From Gammaproteobacteria bacterium (GTDB taxonomy: Bacteria; Pseudomonadota; Gammaproteobacteria; UBA12402), in NCBI GenBank assembly GCA_028282395.1, contig JANQHY010000288.1:1-9603 (forward strand): DNA of 9,603 nt. Reading direction: 5' to 3'. A model generated the notes under the pieces. The model was not told the origin of the DNA. It made no database searches and was given only the letters and a program-made list of their open reading frames with translations. Made by a program: the position numbers and the translations under genes. Shown here one piece after another: positions 6,052-9,603 of this stretch (position 1 is its first letter; each line of letters opens with the position of its first letter).

Positions 6052-8271
6052 ATGTATCAGAAACGAGAATATCAACCGTATCAACAAAACGATGATGAGC
6101 GTATTGATATTGACTACAAGAAGCGTCGCAAAAGCGAAGGCAAAGGACTGTTATGGTTCAACGAGTGGTCTGCTTGGCCACCTGAGTATACGCTAGCCAC
6201 AACAATTCATCCAAAAAAAACCTTGTTGTGGGCAACGAAATATGAGTATGGAGGACGCTTTTTCGCTTTACTCGTAACACTCGGTCTTATTGGACTCATA
6301 ATTTCCGCTGTTTTTACAGGGGGACTAACACTTATACCTGCTATTCTTCTGGGAATAGCCGTTGCGATATCTGGCATGACCGGGTTCACCGGCTTGTTAA
6401 TCGGTGTTGCTTCTACTATTCTCAATTTCGTTGCCTTTGCGGCCCTTAATCTTATCATCAAGCCCCTGATTTATATTCCCGGCTTCCTCATTACGAACAT
6501 TATTAGAGGACCATTCAAACTGGCAGAAGCCATGGCAGATGGTCTCGATCGCTTACTGAATAACATCGATCGCTTCTTCAGTGGCAACGAGCCTCAAAAG
6601 GAATACACACCCGGACCCTACCGAGGATTTTTGTGGTGGAAAAGTTGGACGGTAGCACCTAACAGTTTCAAACAATTTCGCTCTGAATACGGCCTCTTTA
6701 AACCCTGGTCATTCAAAGGCTCATTCCTATGGGCCATGAAAAAAGACAACAAGCGAGCGCGCGCATTAACATGGTTAATCACACTTGGGATAATAGGAGT
6801 TTGGATAGCAGCAGTAGCAGGGTTCGCAGCCTTTTCCATCTTGACTGCAGGACTAGGCCCTCTAGCAATTATTCTTATCACTGCAGCAGTGGTACTTTTA
6901 GCGCCTGTTATTAGAGTTGCTGTTGCAGCGATTCTTGGTTTCACTACTTTTGCGATCAATGCAACAATCTTCCTTGTCGGCAATATCGCAAAAGCCATTG
7001 TTTCTGCCATCTGCGGTGCTGCTGTTGGCCTTGCCAGACTCTTTGCGCGCTTCGTTTGGCCGGGTAAATGGCCAAGTTGGGGTAAAAATAGACCAGAACC
7101 AGACGAGTATATCAAAATGGAAAATGTCGATGACAACCGAGACATTGTAGAAATGAACCAGCAACAGCAAAATCAATACTCTAATCAATCAAGGGTAAAC
7201 GTGCGTAACTCGCAATCTGCTGTCAAAGACAAAGTAATTGAATTAGGTATAGCTTCTAAAAAACTAGCTAGTAAGGTTAGAAATCTAGACCTCAATCCCA
7301 ATCAAAAAGATTATCTCACTAAGAGAGAAGATCTTCTAAAACAGATAGCTAACATAGATGGTCAATTCATTGACTTATTTAAGAACTTAGTCGAAGCAGG
7401 TAACCACCAAGATGCCTTAAAAATACTCAATGGCTTTCAGGGCAAGAACGGAAAATTCGATCACCCTTTAAGCCAACAAGCTTATAACTACATTAAACAA
7501 AGAGTCGACATCGGAAAATTAACCCACCAAAATGTAAACGTCTCGCGTATAGACGGCAAACACTTCGTAGAACTGCAAACACGGATGCGCCAGCAACAGC
7601 ACTTGAACCTCTGCAAACCCGACGCATATTTGATTAATGAATATATCAAAATACTCAAATCACAGGGAAATGGAGAGTATGCTAAGCTGATATATAGGAA
7701 AATATCTGACAGCAGCGCCCCAGGCCTTCAAGACTATGTTAACACAAATATAAAAATACATGCATCAAACCCCAATAGCATCAATAACGATATAAACAGC
7801 CAAAATTACTTAGACACAGAAATGGCAAAATTCAAAATAAAGCCGGCCAATAGCAACAAGCAAGGTAAACCGCAATGGTGGGTAGACAAAAACATTAATT
7901 TAATTAACCGATTTGCCGAGGCAGAGAGAAATAACGGTTACAGCCACGGTCAAACAAGAGAACAGATATATAACCAGATGGGAAGTCATGCGAAAAGGTA
8001 CATTGATTATAAAAGGAATTTTAATGAATATTATAATAAACCGAAGTGCCCAAATCCAAATATTAATGGTCAGGAATGGGCGGCTGGTTTCAGACAGCAA
8101 GAATATCGCCACAACAAAGAACAACAGAACCAACACAAGAATCACTTTCAGCAAAACGGCCAGAGTTTTGTAGGAAATATGAACAACCATAATAAACCAC
8201 AGCAAATCATAGTAACTCAAGAAGTTGATTATAACCCTGCAATACCTGTTCAAATGTCTTCTTATAATTAA
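6052..8271 (+). CDS. Large unrecognised protein: duplicated membrane-hairpin module plus Asn/Gln-rich helical C-terminal region
   Basis: A 739-aa protein I do not recognise. A TTG at 6043 in frame directly abuts the ribosome binding site, so the ATG at 6052 is chosen. Residues 1-30 are polar and charged. Two copies of one module follow. Copy 1 starts GLLWFNEWSAWPPEY (32-46), then LLWATK (58-63) and hydrophobic stretches at about 71-89, 92-108 and 113-150. Copy 2 starts GFLWWKSWTVAPNSF (192-206), then FLWAMKK (225-231) and stretches at about 240-262, 265-285 and 288-325. Helix starts also match: LVTLGLIGLIISAV against LITLGIIGVWIAAV. From about 345 the protein is soluble, rich in N, Q and K, with helical segments such as NLVEAGNHQDALKILNGF (445-462) and YIKILKSQGNGEYAKLIYRK (531-550) that resemble TPR/PPR-type hairpins. 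Residues 680-718 are very Q/N/H-rich. The C-terminal coding half is much more AT-rich than the housekeeping genes. A host-directed membrane effector is possible but unproven. Confidence 0.85.
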   Translation: MYQKREYQPYQQNDDERIDIDYKKRRKSEGKGLLWFNEWSAWPPEYTLATTIHPKKTLLWATKYEYGGRFFALLVTLGLIGLIISAVFTGGLTLIPAILLGIAVAISGMTGFTGLLIGVASTILNFVAFAALNLIIKPLIYIPGFLITNIIRGPFKLAEAMADGLDRLLNNIDRFFSGNEPQKEYTPGPYRGFLWWKSWTVAPNSFKQFRSEYGLFKPWSFKGSFLWAMKKDNKRARALTWLITLGIIGVWIAAVAGFAAFSILTAGLGPLAIILITAAVVLLAPVIRVAVAAILGFTTFAINATIFLVGNIAKAIVSAICGAAVGLARLFARFVWPGKWPSWGKNRPEPDEYIKMENVDDNRDIVEMNQQQQNQYSNQSRVNVRNSQSAVKDKVIELGIASKKLASKVRNLDLNPNQKDYLTKREDLLKQIANIDGQFIDLFKNLVEAGNHQDALKILNGFQGKNGKFDHPLSQQAYNYIKQRVDIGKLTHQNVNVSRIDGKHFVELQTRMRQQQHLNLCKPDAYLINEYIKILKSQGNGEYAKLIYRKISDSSAPGLQDYVNTNIKIHASNPNSINNDINSQNYLDTEMAKFKIKPANSNKQGKPQWWVDKNINLINRFAEAERNNGYSHGQTREQIYNQMGSHAKRYIDYKRNFNEYYNKPKCPNPNINGQEWAAGFRQQEYRHNKEQQNQHKNHFQQNGQSFVGNMNNHNKPQQIIVTQEVDYNPAIPVQMSSYN

Positions 8272-8360
8272 CATTAATACTATTAGATTATCTGCATAGC
8301 AAGGGCTAGCTATTACCACTACAACCCATTGCATAGTCGCAACAATTCCTCTATCATCTA

Positions 8361-8382
8361 TTAAGTAAAGTTATTAACTTAA
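8361..8382. repeat. AT-rich nested inverted repeats upstream of the exported-protein gene
   Basis: TTAAGT (8361-8366) is the inverse of ACTTAA (8377-8382), and the nested AAGTT-ATT-AACTT (8368-8380) is a perfect palindrome with a 3-base centre. They lie in the 153-base gap between the 739-aa gene and the exported protein, about 43 bases before the ATG. This could be an operator or chance symmetry in AT-rich DNA. No convincing terminator for the upstream gene is visible in this gap; ATAGC...GCTAT at about 8297-8314 is weak and has no T tract. Confidence 0.25.
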
Positions 8383-8424
8383 TTTAATGACTTATGTTCA
8401 ACTATGACTAATTGGGTTTAACTT

Positions 8425-8982
8425 ATGAAATCAACTATTTTACGTGCCATTGCCATTACTTCAATCGCGTTAACTCTACCGGCTGCAGTATATGCTTACC
8501 CACCAGAAGCTTATCAACCCCGCCGCACTATTATTGTCACGCCCGCCGCACGACAACGGCCAATTGACGTCAATGTTATTAGACGTGGCACCAACACCTA
8601 TCTGCAGGAAGCAAACAGCGTGATAATTCGTCGTATCGGCGCTAACCACTATAAGTTGGTCGTACATAACAAGAAAAATCGTCTATTCTGGCTCAAAAGC
8701 CGCGGTAGCGCTGAAAGAGGTGCAATAGGCGTCGCACAATTTGTCAATGCCACCTGGTTTAACGGACCGATGAGCATGGCTAACGTGCCACCACAAGCAA
8801 TATTGATTGCCAGCCGCGCCAGAAATGATAAAAGTGCTTTTATTGCCGCCTTTAGCCTGTCAAACCCAAGCTATAATGCCAATAAAAATACGACCCGTTA
8901 TGATGCCACGCTGGTTTTCAATAACACGCCGTACAATCTGAATGGCCTTGTTTTCCATAATGCATCATTGATTATCGGTTAG
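8425..8982 (+). CDS. Exported protein of unknown function
   Basis: A 185-aa protein with a clear Sec signal peptide: MKSTILR, a hydrophobic core (AIAITSIALTLPAAV), and a predicted cut after VYA (residue 24) before YPPEAYQP. There is no lipobox, so it should be periplasmic or secreted. The mature part (~161 aa) starts with a Pro/Arg-rich stretch. It then looks beta-rich, with alternating hydrophobic residues (IIRRIGANHYKLVVHN, AILIASRAR, DATLVFNN, ASLIIG), and contains no cysteine. It ends in a hydrophobic strand, but I see no barrel signature. I do not recognise the family. The ATG lacks a strong ribosome binding site (upstream reads TTGGGTTTAACTT), yet the signal peptide fits this start. It may be co-expressed with the 739-aa gene 153 bases upstream or have its own promoter. 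A hairpin follows directly. Confidence 0.85.
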   Translation: MKSTILRAIAITSIALTLPAAVYAYPPEAYQPRRTIIVTPAARQRPIDVNVIRRGTNTYLQEANSVIIRRIGANHYKLVVHNKKNRLFWLKSRGSAERGAIGVAQFVNATWFNGPMSMANVPPQAILIASRARNDKSAFIAAFSLSNPSYNANKNTTRYDATLVFNNTPYNLNGLVFHNASLIIG

Positions 8983-8984
8983 TT

Positions 8985-9010
8985 ACAACGCTCCCACAAG
9001 TGGGCGTTGT
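8985..9010 (+). terminator. Hairpin just after the exported-protein gene, possible terminator
   Basis: ACAACG (8985-8990) and CCCAC (8993-8997) pair with GTGGG (9000-9004) and CGTTGT (9005-9010), an 11-bp stem with a 2-base bulge (CT); the effective loop is CAAG, with the inner C-G pair open. It begins 3 bases after the TAG stop, the right place for a terminator. The bases after it (TGCAAGAATA) hold no T run, so an intrinsic terminator is not certain. Confidence 0.45.
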
Positions 9011-9064
9011 TGCAAGAATAACCAACACGCCCCACATCGTCCTGCGCCCACAGCGCAACACGAC

Positions 9065-9096
9065 AAAACCCCTCTCCCACTTTCTGCGGGAGAGGG
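9065..9096 (-). terminator. Rho-independent terminator for the minus-strand gene; also a common type of intergenic palindrome
   Basis: CCCTCTCCC (9070-9078) and GGGAGAGGG (9088-9096) form a perfect 9-bp stem with a 9-base loop. On the minus strand the stem is followed by G and then TTTT (9068-9065), 15 bases after the stop of the gene at 9111. This is a good intrinsic terminator for that strand. A similar CCCTCTCCC...GGGAGAGGG palindrome is widespread between genes in many proteobacterial genomes, so this may also be one copy of a dispersed repeat. Confidence 0.65.
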
Positions 9097-9110
9097 TAAA
9101 AATTAGTTAA

Positions 9111-9603
9111 TTAGTTCAGATGAATCGAACCACCATTAGTGGTAGTCACATTCATATTACTATCGCCAACACTCGCTGACATTGCTGATGGCGCACCCCC
9201 GTTAGGCTGCGCTGCAGCATTATAGACCGCCACATGCGCATGAGATGGCGCAGGCGCGGCAGGCGGCAGTGGCGCCTGGCGACTACTATTGACCGTTACC
9301 ACGTGGCTATGGCTGCTGCCACCACTAGCGCCAGCAGCGGCACCATGATAAGGAATAGAAAGACTATCAAGCATCTGTTGTACTGGTGGCCAACGGTGCT
9401 GTAATACACTCATACGATTTGAGCCATTGACCCAATTCTTTTTACTACAACTGCTAGCAGTTGCCCATAATACTGCATAGTGTTGATGCTGTTTTATCAC
9501 ATAAACAATCTGTGTTAAGGTTTCGCCACCTTTTGCAATTGCACCGCTACCGCCCTGACCATCAAGCTGCTGTTGATAGACAGCAAAGCGAGTTGAGTGT
9601 CCA
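9111..9603 (-). CDS. Low-complexity protein with spaced His-rich motifs, 5' end outside window
   Basis: The minus-strand frame is open from its TAA stop (9111-9113) to the window edge, so at least 163 residues are visible and the real start is beyond 9603. A GTG at 9500 could be called as a start but is not needed. The visible N-terminal part (AVYQQQLDGQGGSGAIAKGG...) leads into a region with one Cys and several Trp/His residues (WATASSCSKKNWVNGSN, LQHRWPPVQQM). The last ~75 residues are rich in Gly, Ala, Ser and Pro. A short motif recurs there: SHSHVVTVN (codons 9314-9288), SHAHVAVYN (9245-9219) and a decayed SNMNVTTTN (9161-9135). This could be a metal-binding or surface-exposed tail, but no family is recognised. 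A good terminator follows. Confidence 0.7.
   Translation of the reverse strand, partial: GHSTRFAVYQQQLDGQGGSGAIAKGGETLTQIVYVIKQHQHYAVLWATASSCSKKNWVNGSNRMSVLQHRWPPVQQMLDSLSIPYHGAAAGASGGSSHSHVVTVNSSRQAPLPPAAPAPSHAHVAVYNAAAQPNGGAPSAMSASVGDSNMNVTTTNGGSIHLN

Noticed and set aside
6618..7145. Minus-strand open frame of 175 codons.
   Set aside because: It is antisense to the second membrane module and rich in Ala/Ile/Thr as expected from mirrored codons; no recognisable domain.
7900..8334. Minus-strand open frame of 144 codons with a membrane-like translation.
   Set aside because: It lies antisense to the Asn/Lys/Gln-rich end of the 739-aa protein; the complement of AAY/AAR/CAR codons reads as hydrophobic residues. 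No ribosome binding site or family resemblance was seen.
9111..9500. Complete 129-aa gene starting at the GTG at 9500.
   Set aside because: The frame stays open to the window edge with plausible protein sequence, so this is more likely an internal valine codon.

Overview
The window looks like a moderately AT-rich gammaproteobacterial chromosome. The evidence is a minus-strand housekeeping block in recognisable gammaproteobacterial order (ndk, rlmN, hisS, yfgM, bamB), flanked by accessory genes. A small membrane protein of a family I associate with Legionella-like bacteria and some archaea, plus a large protein with membrane hairpins and a Gln/Asn-rich tail, would fit a Legionellales-type or other host-associated lineage. 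That placement is inference. No rRNA, tRNA, CRISPR array, transposase or phage module was seen.

Layout. Positions 1-582 (+) hold the 3' part of a TauE/SafE-family permease that begins before the window. Positions 681-1034 (+) hold a 117-aa, cysteine-rich, two-helix membrane protein. Positions 1035-5791 (-) are one tightly packed block read right to left: ndk (nucleotide pool), rlmN (23S rRNA/tRNA m2A methylation), hisS (histidyl-tRNA charging), yfgM (periplasmic chaperone network) and bamB (outer-membrane protein assembly). Junctions are 39 nt (ndk/rlmN), a 4-nt overlap (rlmN/hisS), 22 nt (hisS/yfgM) and a 1-nt overlap (yfgM/bamB), so co-transcription is likely. The pilF/pilW, rodZ and ispG genes that often lie between rlmN and hisS are absent, and der does not follow bamB.

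Positions 5792-6051 are a divergent control region. It carries an ndk leader with two mutually exclusive hairpins, one of which covers the ndk ribosome binding site. It also carries a near-palindrome and a good sigma70-type promoter reading right. Positions 6052-8271 (+) encode a 739-aa protein I do not recognise. Its N-terminal half is an internal duplication of a W-rich motif plus hydrophobic hairpins, and its C-terminal half is a soluble, Asn/Gln/Lys-rich helical region. Positions 8425-8982 (+) encode a small exported protein of unknown function. Two hairpins follow, the second being a good terminator for the minus-strand gene at 9111-9603. That gene's start lies beyond the window, and its product is low-complexity, with spaced His-rich motifs.

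The best candidate for something undescribed is the 739-aa duplicated membrane protein with its own promoter and possible operator, followed by the two unknown genes. The cysteine-cluster membrane protein and the ndk leader are secondary leads.
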